A stretch of 64,000 nucleotides of DNA from Lumbricus terrestris (lineage: Eukaryota > Annelida > Clitellata > Crassiclitellata > Lumbricidae), in contig OX457040.1 of assembly GCA_949752735.1 (NCBI GenBank), positions 8,707,612 through 8,771,611 on the forward strand. Direction: 5' to 3'. Below the pieces are notes generated by a model. The model was not told where the DNA came from, did not search any database, and saw only the letters and a program-made list of their open reading frames with translations. This document shows positions 55,743 to 64,000 of this stretch, one piece after another. Each line of letters opens with the position of its first letter. Within the stretch, counting starts at the first letter, position 1. The translations under genes and the position numbers were made by a program.

Positions 55743-58700
55743 TATTATTATTATTATAATTATTATTATTATTACTATTATTTTTTTATTATTATTATTA
55801 TATTGCTAAGGCCTAATAATTCTGGCAAACAAAATTTTTATTGCAGCACTCTGAGACTGCAATATGGCCATGTCTATTGTCTAGCCGTCTTTTTGCTTGG
55901 ACGCGCTTAATGCATACTTTGCCACTGACTAAACAGCAATCACTGAGATTTAAAGGGAGGCTAATATTTCACGTGGTATATTTTATATTATATATACATG
56001 TACATAGAGAGAGATGCGTAAGGAATTGTATACGTATACAGTTCTGATTGACATTATAATGTAGGCCTATATCATTGTACACTAATGTTTTCTATAAAAC
56101 TTATTTATCTTTGAAGCAGCAAAAACTATGTATGTAAAATTACATTCAGCCTATCTATATCGGTGTACAGACATCATAATAATTACATAGCGTCTGTGGG
56201 CAGCGTTCAACGATCTTCTGGGTGGTCGGCGTGACCGCACTGGTCACTCATCAACGGAGTTTACAGCAGACGATTTCCTGGCGTCATACACCACCAAGAT
56301 CCTCGACGTTCGTCACTCCACGGAGAATGCTGCTCCTCCTCACTACCCTCCCACCGACTGTTGTCTGCCAGATCTGGACGAAGTCACCAGTGAGGAAGTG
56401 CGTCGCCTCATTCTTGCTTCTCCTGCCAAGTCATGTGAGCTGGACCCTCTACCGACCTTTCTGCTCCAGGAGCTAGTTGACGTCTTGCTACCACTCCTTA
56501 CGGTCCTGTGCAACCGATCAATTCGGGAAGGTATCCTGCCATCGTCACAAAAGCAATCTATCTTGATCCCAGCATTTAAAGGAGACGACTTGGACCCGGC
56601 CAACCCGGTGAACTACAGACCGATTGCAAACGTTTCATTCTTATCCAAGATCATTGAGAAGATGGTGGCGGGTCAGCTCATTGCGTACCTGGAGAGAAAC
56701 AAATTACTTACACCTTTCCAATCCGGCTTCAGAAGGTTTCATTCCACCGAAACTCTGTTGCTCCGACTCCTATCTGACATCTATGGAGCCATCGACAGAT
56801 CGGAACTGACCTTGCTCGCCCTTTTCGACGTCAGCGCAGCTTTTGATACTGTAGACCATGGTTGAATGTTTCGTTTGGGTTGTCTGGTAATTTTCTGGAG
56901 TGGATCGGCTCTTTCCTGCATGGGCGCACTATAAGTGTGGTCCATGGCTCGACTAGGTCTCGGTGGGTCCCTGCCCCATATGGTTTACCTCAGGGTTCAG
57001 TTCTTGGTCCACTCTTATACATAATTTATACCACTGGTCTCGACCTGCTTCTTGCAGAACATGGTGCCTTTAGCCAACTCTACGCTGACGACACACAGGC
57101 ATACATGCACTGCCTCTCATCTAACGCTTCCTCTACAGTTAGGGCTATGAGTCAGGTGCTCATTGCCCTGAGAGCATGGATGGCATCAAACCGTCTTAGA
57201 CTAAACCCTGCTAAGACTAAATTCATTTGGCTGGGCTCCAGGCAGCAGCTGTCTAAGCTTGATCTGATTCACCTCTCTGCTGAATTTCCCGACTATACTT
57301 TCTCCACCTCAGTCCGTGACCTTGGTGTTGTGCTAGACCAGGAACTTACTTTTGTACCTCACATTAATCGTCTCAGTCGCTCCTGTTTCTATCAGCTGCG
57401 CCAGCTTCGCACTGTCGCTCGCTCTCTCTCAACTGGTGCTGCAACTACGCTTATACATTCCTTTGTCTCAGCTCGTCTTGACTATTGCCTATCCCTTTAT
57501 GCTGGTTTACCATCTGGTCGATTATCTTCTCTTGACCGTATTCTGCGCGCTGCAGCACGCCTCATTGGTCATCTGCCCAAATTTGGTCATGTTACAAATT
57601 ACATGCTGGAGGTTCTGCATTGGCTCCCAGTCCGTCAGCGCATCGAATACAGAATCTCGTCCTTAATATGGCGCTGCCAGCTAGGTCTTGCTCCATCTTA
57701 CCTACTCGATCTTTGTCGGCCTGTGTTAAGTGCTCGGACTGGTCGGTCCCTACGCTCGGCTGTTAGGGAAGTACTCTTTGTCCCATTTGCTCGTACCTCC
57801 ATCATGCAGAGTCGTGCTTTTTCTGTGGTTGGCCCAGTGGTATGGAATGCCCTCCCACTTGAGCTGCGCCTGTTCCCTAGATCACTCTCTGACACATTCT
57901 ATAAGCACTTAAAAACTGTTCTGTTTGTCCGTACTGGAGTCGGGAGCGCCTCTGAGTAGTTTCCTTGAAGAGGCGCTATATAAATACTTGAATGAATGAA
58001 TGAATAGGCCTAATCAGCTATTAATGTCCAAAAAGAACATAAAGGCTTTCTAGCTATCATGGTGTATGAACATTTTGAACGATAGTCGATTGAATGGACG
58101 ATACTCGACCAGCGACACTTTAACAGGCGGTAACAGAACAATAGAGCAGATGACAATGTAACCGGCAATTTCTATTACCTGGCCGACTAAATAATTAATG
58201 ATCAATAATTCACAAGATGCCCGGTGCAGCCAACACTCTGTGAAAACGACACTGCTCTAGTGAGACTGAATAATAATTATTATTATTATAGTGTGTGTGC
58301 GTGCGTGTGCGTGTACGTATGCGTGCGTGCGTGCGTGCGCGCGCGCGTGTGTGTGACAGAGACAAACAGAGACAGAGAGAGAAAGACAGAGAGACAGAGG
58401 GACTGAGAGAGAGAGAGACAGACAGAGACAGACAGACAGAGACAGACAAACAAACAGAGACAGACAGAAAGACAAACAGAGACAGAGGCTGAGACAGAGA
58501 AAGAGAATGAGAGAGGAAGAGAGAAGCGTTACACGATATATTTTATCTTTGGACCTGGAATAAATCTGTCGTCGGACCTTGCTGCCTCCTCACTTACAAA
58601 AACATACTGAATGATACGGGAGACTTCTAGCGGAGGTTCGTCGTCTCATTCAACTAACACACCCGCAATTATTATTAGCCTGCAATATTATTGATCCTGA

Positions 58701-59646
58701 TCGATCTCGATTGGGAAGGCAGCCATGAACTTTGAACACCTCTTCTGAAGCATTTCCTAACGTATCCGCTCCCGAGTGTTGCTTTCAATTTTACCCAAGT
58801 GTCGTCTCAAAATGAAAGAGATTCGTAAATGTTTGATTGCTTTTAAATTTTCAAACTTTACCGATCAACTGTCCACCGGTCATCTGTCGCCCGTTCAACT
58901 GTTTGACCCTTCAACTATTTGACCTTTCAACTGTTTGACCGTTCAACTGTTTGACCGTTCAACTGTTTGACCTTTCAACTGTTTGACCGTTCAACTGTTT
59001 GACCGTTCAACTGTTTGACCGTTCAAATGTTTGACCGTTCAACTGTTTGACCGTTCAAATGTTTGACCGTTCAAATGTTTGACCGTTCAACTGTTTGACC
59101 GTTCAACTGCTTGACCGTTCAACGGTCTCAACGGTCATGATGGGTCATCTAATTCTAACACACCGTTCTAGAGTCGCAAGTTCTTTTGTCGTCCTTTCAA
59201 AATGTCAGTGAACCTTATAACTATGAAAGTCTTTCCATGGATGACAGTCTCAGCTGCCTGACAGTAAGTTACACGGTCATGTGATCGGGGTCGAAGGTTA
59301 TAGGTCATGGGCTATGAATCAAACTAGGGCGAAACTGCAGTATCGGGGACCAAAGCATACACAATATCTTAGTATAGTATATAGAATCTAATGACGACAC
59401 CAACCCTAACACTAACCCTAACCGACGCTCACGACGCTTAACCTGATCATAACCGACCCTCACGACGCATAACCTGACCCTAATCGACCCTCACGACGCC
59501 TGGCCTGACCATAACCGACACATACGGTCCCCGATACTGCAGTTTGGCCCAAACTAGTAAATACTTCTTAAAATTAACTTACAATCTGAGTCTTCATTCG
59601 TCTGCTTGTCGATGCTGGATTCAGGAGATGTTCTTTTGTTCGACAT
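52829..59646 (-). CDS. F-box/beta-propeller protein gene G1 (4 exons, 391 aa)
   Basis: Exons: 59583-59646, 55491-55549, 54625-54826, 52829-53679; 1176 coding bases, open throughout. Exon 1 starts [11 protein letters not shown] (N at position 3 where sisters have K). Exon 2 is [12 protein letters not shown]; the F-box exon has [10 protein letters not shown] and VCLQW; the propeller exon closely matches G2. Introns are 4033, 664 and 945 bases. Intron 1 holds the LINE at 56187-58006, an ATT microsatellite, a GA/GT microsatellite, a 16-base tandem array and the small TIR element 59328-59549. Upstream, the octamer arrangement differs from the sisters: the usual site is altered and a TGACGTCA lies at 59902-59909. 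It is the last gene of the array before the Neuralized-like gene. An SCF substrate-receptor role is inferred. Confidence 0.82.
54310..54562 (-). mobile_element. LINE 3' fragment in intron 3 of G1
   Basis: Minus-strand frame includes [20 protein letters not shown] and ends VGSASEWP, the C-terminus of the CR1/L2-like RT, followed by the AGGCGCTATATAAAAG tail. The same fragment sits at 43573-43808 in G2, so it predates the G1/G2 duplication. Confidence 0.75.
55613..55805. repeat. ATT trinucleotide microsatellite, intron 1 of G1
   Basis: (ATT)n with a few interruptions; orthologous in position to the G2 array. Confidence 0.92.
56187..58006 (+). mobile_element. 5'-truncated CR1/L2-like LINE with a broken RT frame
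   Basis: The reading runs from about 56191 in one frame to 56865 ([10 protein letters not shown] ... [18 protein letters not shown] ... FQSGFR ... [16 protein letters not shown]), then continues in another frame from about 56862 ([11 protein letters not shown] ... [16 protein letters not shown] ... YADDTQAYM) to a stop at 57959. The break right after FDTVDH is a deletion of roughly 20 bases. The endonuclease is lost to 5' truncation. After the stop comes the short tail GGAGCGCCTCTGAGTAG...GAGGCGCTATATAAAT and (TGAA)n, the tail type of L2/CR1 elements. It lies in intron 1 of G1, sense strand opposite to the host gene. A pseudogene copy, not active. Confidence 0.88.
58288..58520. repeat. GT/GC/GACA/GA microsatellite, intron 1 of G1
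   Basis: Same arrangement as in G2, with a short alternating GC run (GTGCGCGCGCGTG) near 58336. Confidence 0.9.
58888..59125. repeat. 16-base tandem array TTCAACTGTTTGACCG
   Basis: Roughly 14 near-identical units with single-base variants (ACTGTTTGACC, AAATGTTTGACC). G5 and G2 have one or a few copies at the matching intron 1 position (near 15145 and 48440), so the array expanded in G1. Units are contiguous, with no spacers. Confidence 0.85.
59328..59549. mobile_element. Small TIR element with CCCTAACCGACCCTCACGACG repeats
   Basis: Ends GGCGAAACTGCAGTATCGGG and CCCGATACTGCAGTTTGGCC; 8-base duplication CAAACTAG (59320-59327 and 59550-59557). G2 has the empty site (ATCAAACTAGTAATTT near 49113). 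The core is a ~31-base degenerate tandem unit. Confidence 0.8.
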
Positions 59647-59901
59647 GGCAGAAATAATTGGACCGTACGTAGGACTAGACTCAGTGTGGACAAACAAGCG
59701 GCGTCTCCTCTCGCCAGAATCAACGTCTTCAATAAGATTGCAAGAAACGGTGATCGATGGTGTTAGGCAAATTCTAAACAAGTCGAGCGAGTTACACTTT
59801 ATAAATTGACTGGTTATATCTACGAATTTCAGGAATAGTTAATTATCTTATTCTCTCTGAATTTGTTTAATTAGGTTAAAGACTTAACACGGACGACGCT
59901 T

Positions 59902-59938
59902 TGACGTCATGAAATTACATATGCCTACTGTGACGTAA
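59902..59938. promoter_or_regulatory. Altered CRE region upstream of G1
   Basis: The position that carries the octamer in other units reads GTGACGTAAAA here (near 59930), a broken site. A perfect TGACGTCA lies about 30 bases further upstream (59902-59909), where sisters read TCAACGTCCTG. The element appears to have been lost at one position and gained next to it. Confidence 0.4.
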
Positions 59939-60266
59939 AATAATTAACCGTTTGTCTTTGACTCGTATTAACTAATCACTCTTTGTTTAGCTACAATTGT
60001 GGTCTTGTAGGTTCTTAATATATGACTTTCACAACAAATCTTTACTTCTTTTCGGTTCAGAAACCGTCGAGATCCCAAGGAGCAATGTGTATGCGGGGAA
60101 TGCAGTGACGCTAACATTTATATAGAGCCTGCTACCTGTAAGTAAGCTATAACTATACGGTATGCCTATAATATGATGCAGAATAAGTCACGCTGTCTAT
60201 TCTTATCCCCCTTTCTTCTTCACTCAAGCCTCAAACTTACCATAGTGAGGATGATCTGATTAATTA

Positions 60267-60460
60267 TCTATAAATAAAGAGAAGATTCTGTGTGTTTGAC
60301 CGGAATGCATTTCCAAAGTTTTTGAGCTTTTCACTCCAGACCTTCACTACTGTGCCCGTCTCGGCATGAGACACCCAGTGGATGGGTTCGCGAATCTCTG
60401 CCACCACGGGGAACGGTCCAAATTCTAAAATTCCCGGGCAACGCCGGGTACTTCAGCTAG
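60267..60460 (+). mobile_element. Short Helitron-like element
   Basis: Starts TCTATAAATAAAGAGAAG after an A and ends with the hairpin CCCGGGCAACGCCGGG followed 8 bases later by CTAG before a T. A 5' TC, a 3' hairpin and a CTRR end within an A/T site are the Helitron signature. There is no Rep/helicase frame, so it is non-autonomous. Confidence 0.6.
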
Positions 60461-60631
60461 TCCCTGATAAGTCTTTGGGCTTTTCTTCGCATGAGTCGAT
60501 CCGCACTATCCTGTGCTGTTCCTAGGCTACATTCTCGAGTCTATTTGACTTTCTCCGGTGAAGTTTTTGTTTGCAATACACGACACTTTTGCTACAAAAT
60601 GTGCATTGTGAATGTATATGGAGCAAACTTA

Positions 60632-60789
60632 TAGTATCCTGGACCGAAATTCGGTACTAACCCTATTCATAACCCTAACCGACCCTCAAGACACCTAACC
60701 TGACCTTAACCGAACCTCACGACGCCTAACCGACCCTCACGGCGCCTAAACCTGAACCTAACCGATACGTCGGTCCCGGATACCATAAA
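60632..60789. mobile_element. Relative of 59328-59549 in the G1-Neuralized spacer
   Basis: Ends TATAGTATCCTGGACCGA and TCGGTCCCGGATACCATA are inverted; the core has the same CCTAACCGACCCTCACGACG unit. No clear target duplication. Confidence 0.6.
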
Positions 60790-60948
60790 TGTGCCGCATT
60801 TGCTACTGAATCCATGAAAATAATTTTGATTTGATATGTTTTGATTCACTAAAGCGTTGGGTTGCTAGGGCAAAGCGTCGAAAAGTTGGTTTCTCTCGAG
60901 TCACCAATAACCTGAGGCGAACTGTCAACAACGGGTCTGAGAGGTAGG

Positions 60949-60957
60949 TGTGTGTGT

Positions 60958-61022
<65 letters not shown>

Positions 61023-61035
61023 GGGGGGGGGGGGT
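60949..61035. repeat. GT microsatellite with poly-G end
   Basis: (GT)n of about 70 bases followed by a G run of about 15; possible sequencing or assembly trouble spot. Confidence 0.92.
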
Positions 61036-61998
61036 GGAGGGTCAAAACAGCATGCAATAGGCTATATGTACATTATAATGATCTCGATGTGCAGACCGCC
61101 ACAGGAAGGACTAAGTATTAAGAAGTGGATTTTCAAGTTCAGCAGATAGTCAATAATTATTTACTTAAATTCTTTATCAAAAGAGAAACAATGTAAAAGA
61201 ATTGTACAAATGGAGATAGCTCCACGCATCGAGTTTTAGGAAAGACTAAATAGGCCTATAAGTCAACTCCCTGGCACCCGAAAGATATCTTGTAATAAAT
61301 TGTTACAGTCAGCGAAAGTATATCAACATCTAAAGATGTTTCGTAAAATACGGTAAGTCTACACAATCACGTGAGTGATTTTTAAAGCTCTTATAGAATA
61401 ATTATTGGCTGTTTTCGATTTTATGAATACAGAAGCTTGTTGCAAATTCACTCATTGCCAGTTTCTGCTTTTGAACATATCGTATTTGTCATCTCGGCAA
61501 CGAGTCAACGTAGAGTGGTTGCCCATGCATACGTTGCATAGCCTATAATAATATAATAGCCATTATTGCAGCCTACACTCCCGAGGGCGTTACACACGTA
61601 AATACAAATACATTCATGCATCTATAGATTCTATACACTCATTGCTTGGATTCATATAGCGACTATTCGGGTAACTTGGACTACAAGGGGCTCTATATGA
61701 ACGGACCCAGACGGGGCCCATTCCGGACCGAAGAGCCGAAGACAGTGAAAAACACATTTCTGCCTGATAGAGTTTCATGCAGAGGAGACATGAAGCCCTG
61801 CATCTCTGTGAAGAAGAACGAATGGCGCAGAGATCCCAAAGACATGTAGAGTCGAGCAATAAACCCCCTCAAATATGCATGGGCTTTGATGTGGTCAGAC
61901 CCACTCTCTGCCACTTCGCTGCGTCCCCTTGGATCCTCTGATCGGGCTTGGCCTCTTTATTCCTCGCGTCAGGAGACTCAGGACCGTCATGGCGCAAT

Positions 61999-62214
61999 TT
62001 GTTTGTATGTATGATTGTATGTGCACTTGTTATAGCGCCCCTTCAAGCTCTCTCTCTACTCAGAGGCGCTCCCGACTGCAGAGCGGACACTGCAGCGCTG
62101 AGCAATTGCGAGTGAAGGACTTGCCCAAGGTCCCTACGCGGCGACGTGAGGTGGATTCGAACCTCGAACCTTCCGGCTTCAAGGCAACGACGCCACCACT
62201 GCACCACCGCGCCC
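61999..62214 (-). mobile_element. tRNA-derived SINE with LINE-type tail
   Basis: On the minus strand the head reads GGCGCGGTGGTGCAGTGG, with an A-box-like TGGTGCAGTGG, then GGTTCGAATCC as a B box, as in tRNA-derived SINEs. The 3' part contains GAGCGCCTCTGAGTAGAGAG...GGGGCGCTATAACAAG, the tail of the CR1/L2-like LINE at 56187-58006, and then a T/A/C-rich tail. It lies in the spacer between G1 and the Neuralized-like gene. It is not a tRNA gene, because the arm structure is not maintained. Confidence 0.72.
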
Positions 62215-62868
62215 CAATCCATATGCTTTCCTTGCACAGGTCCTTCTCTACGGAATGAACTTATATCATCAGTTTGTTCCACCTTTCTCTCTGATAGTCC
62301 TACCCCCATCTTTCTCTCGCCTCAAATCCAGCATCTTTTCTCGGGCTTGATCACACTTAGAGCGCTGCTATATAAAAGGCTTTTACTGAGAGAAGTGCAT
62401 CGTAAAATTGGTCAGATACAATACGGTACAATACAATGCAAGGAAAGGCCCCAGCTAACTTGTTCACGAGCGAATAGAGAGGGTGTCCAGACATAACCAG
62501 TCAATCCTCAACGCAATGGTAGATAAAAATCATTCTGCCAAGCAGTAAGCTTATACACGGTGAGTCATTCGCTCTATAGGGAAGGAGATGAATTCAAAGG
62601 CGTCTAACCCCATGTGGATGGGGAGAACAACCGCCCCATGTCTGCACTCCGTCCGATTTGTATTGGAAATCAACATTCAACAACACCCGTTTATGTCCAT
62701 ATCGTACTTTAACCATCCCCCATTTCTCCACTTTGAAGCACGTAGATGATCGTTCTCCAAACTATTTTTGCCTACCATTGGTTGAGGCCACTGGGTGAGT
62801 CAAAATCAAGAGGGTAGTGGAAGAGGAAATGAAAATAAGTCTTCTAAGTCTATTTCCCTCCATTACTT

Positions 62869-63518
62869 CTAGGCTTTGAATGTCTTGATGACGTCCGTTA
62901 TCGTCTTCCGGCAGATAGGACATTCCGAATTCGTTCGATTCTTCAGTTCCACTGCGCATGCGTAGCAGAGACACATGTGACCGCACGTGTAGAGAACACA
63001 GTCGACGTCCTTCTCCATGCAGACGGCACACTCATTATCCGATGACGTCGTCTTCTGCGCGGCGTCACGTGACCCCAGGTTCTGACTGACAACCGGAGGA
63101 GGCGGGGCTACTCTCTTCGACTGGTTCCCTACTGTTCTATCGACGGCAGCGATCGGCGCGGTCTTTTTCGAACCCAGCTTCCCTACTAGCTGGCTTACTT
63201 GACCCTTGTTGGCTAATACAATGGGGGTGGACACGAATTGTGAGGACTTGGCGACTGAGGGTTGCTTTGTCGATGGCCTGGGGGGTATGGGAGGCGCAGG
63301 GTTCGGCCGTTGGGGTATTGCAACGTCGGTCTTGCGTTCTTGCAGCGCTGAGGTCGGTAAGACTTGAGCGGTCTGATGCAAGGGTCTATTCCGTTTCGGC
63401 GACTGAGGTAAAATGGGCGAATTGCTGGATCGCATTAGCGGAATGTCACCTCGCTGTGAGTTGTTCGAACCTCCGACATTGTCCGTTGGTAATGAAAGAT
63501 GGTAGCTTGAGCTTGATT
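62869..63518 (-). CDS. NEURL1: Neuralized-like E3 ubiquitin ligase, C-terminal exon (RING finger)
   Basis: This last coding exon gives 215 residues plus a TAG stop; the acceptor is a TTGCTTTTAG tract and the exon enters in phase 2. The first ~155 residues are proline/serine/lysine-rich linker (for example PAPPIPPRPSTKQP). The last ~55 residues form a RING: CAVC near the start, then VLYTCGHMCLCYACAVELK, then CPICRKTI and the tail DVIKTFKA. This C-terminal pattern, including TCGHMCLCYAC and the short tail after CPIC, is that of Neuralized proteins, E3 ligases that promote Delta endocytosis in Notch signalling. The NEUZ-repeat exons expected upstream would lie right of the window. A NEURL1 rather than NEURL1B assignment is not possible from this piece. 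It is unrelated in sequence to the F-box array but is also ubiquitin-linked. Confidence 0.85.
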
Positions 63519-63575
63519 CTAAAAGCAATAACAAATACAGATGAACTTCGAATACTAAAGTATTATAAATTAATT

Positions 63576-63830
63576 ATTGAATGAATGAATGAATGAATGA
63601 ATGAATGAATGAATAGACGAATGAATGATTAGGCGAACGAACAAGCGAAGGAACGAAATAATGGATGAACGAACGAATGAGTGAACGAGTAAATGAATGA
63701 ATGAGTGAATGAGTGAATGAATATAGGGCCTATGAATGAATAAACGAACGAACGAATGAATCAATGAATAGTCGAACGAATGTATGAATGAATGGATGAA
63801 TGAAATAGCGAGCAAGCGAATTAATTAACT
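63576..63830. repeat. GAAT tetranucleotide microsatellite
   Basis: Degenerate (GAAT)n and (GAAC)n, in the intron just upstream (in gene sense) of the Neuralized-like exon. Confidence 0.88.
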
Positions 63831-64000
63831 AATTGACAAATGAATGTGCTAATGAATGTATTCAGAGTGCTGTATTGTTGCTAAGTTTTAGTCGAAAAAG
63901 TAAAATGACTTACATAAAAAAATTATAGACTATCGATGTACCCACTAAATCATAGAGTCTTTACGAAATCGCTAAAGATATACGTAGACTATTATAATGA

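Larger units (their letters stand above)
59939..62868. other. Spacer between G1 and the Neuralized-like gene
   Basis: Holds the Helitron-like (60267-60460), small TIR (60632-60789), GT microsatellite (60949-61035) and SINE (61999-62214) elements. The stretches 61040-61600 and 62220-62868 show nothing I can identify. Confidence 0.5.

Noticed and set aside
58888..59125. Possible CRISPR-like repeat array
   Set aside because: The 16-base units are contiguous with no spacers, in an animal intron; it is a minisatellite.
59400..59510. Telomeric repeat
   Set aside because: CCCTAACC occurs only as part of a degenerate ~31-base unit inside a TIR element with a target duplication.
61646..61849. Plus-strand 67-residue frame ending EWRRDPKDM, followed by AATAAA
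   Set aside because: No recognisable domain, start context or splice partner; it could be chance or a repeat remnant, so it is not called a gene.
62095..62214. Possible tRNA gene (B-box-like GGTTCGAATCC on the minus strand)
   Set aside because: Only the A and B boxes are kept; the arms do not pair and a LINE-type tail follows, so it is a SINE.

Overview
The window looks like nuclear DNA from a marine invertebrate animal, most likely an echinoderm or another non-vertebrate deuterostome. The supporting signs are split genes with GT-AG introns, a Neuralized-type E3 ligase exon, a Ty3/gypsy element of the Gmr1-like type (a lineage known from deuterostomes), foldback-like transposons, hAT-, piggyBac- and mariner-like elements, and many copies of the palindrome TAGGCCTA. 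The species cannot be named from the sequence alone.

The backbone is a head-to-tail array of seven paralogous genes on the minus strand, called G7 (left) to G1 (right). Each has four coding exons: a short charged exon starting [11 protein letters not shown], a 59-base exon, a 202-base F-box-like exon, and a long last exon for a beta-propeller-like domain of about 280 residues ending FTEE. Splicing phases agree in every unit, and the six complete copies each give an uninterrupted 388-395 residue protein. Gene spans: G7 1264-3324 (exons 1-2 only), G6 5520-8500, G5 10930-15463, G4 17464-22322, G3 32784-40114, G2 41831-49214, G1 52829-59646. About 290-330 bases upstream of each start codon lies a cAMP-response-type octamer or a close variant. 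Downstream of each gene lies a block of degenerate repeats of about 90 bases. G1 and G2 are the youngest pair.

The spacers and introns are full of mobile DNA. The main pieces are a very young LTR retrotransposon (23842-30886, two 1103-base LTRs with two differences seen, 5-base target duplication), a 5'-truncated CR1/L2-like LINE (56187-58006) with several tail fragments and a tRNA-derived SINE sharing its tail, a degenerate mariner (18475-19666), a piggyBac-like element (34969-36403), at least eight hAT-like miniature elements with 8-base target duplications, a foldback-like element (45292-46049), a 2.8-kb TIR element carrying a satellite (37121-39907), a Helitron-like element (60267-60460), and large microsatellites. 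Because the units are paralogous, many insertions have a readable empty site in a sister unit.

Right of the array, 62869-63518 is the last exon of a Neuralized-like RING E3 ligase gene, also on the minus strand.

Functional inference: the array encodes a diversifying family of F-box substrate receptors (SCF-type ubiquitin ligase adaptors) whose propeller would bind targets. The least expected signal is that TAGGCCTA (and TAGCCTA, TAGGCTA) appears, by comparison of paralogous units, as exact small insertions at TA dinucleotides, including inside coding sequence, as a transposon footprint or micro-insertion process would produce.
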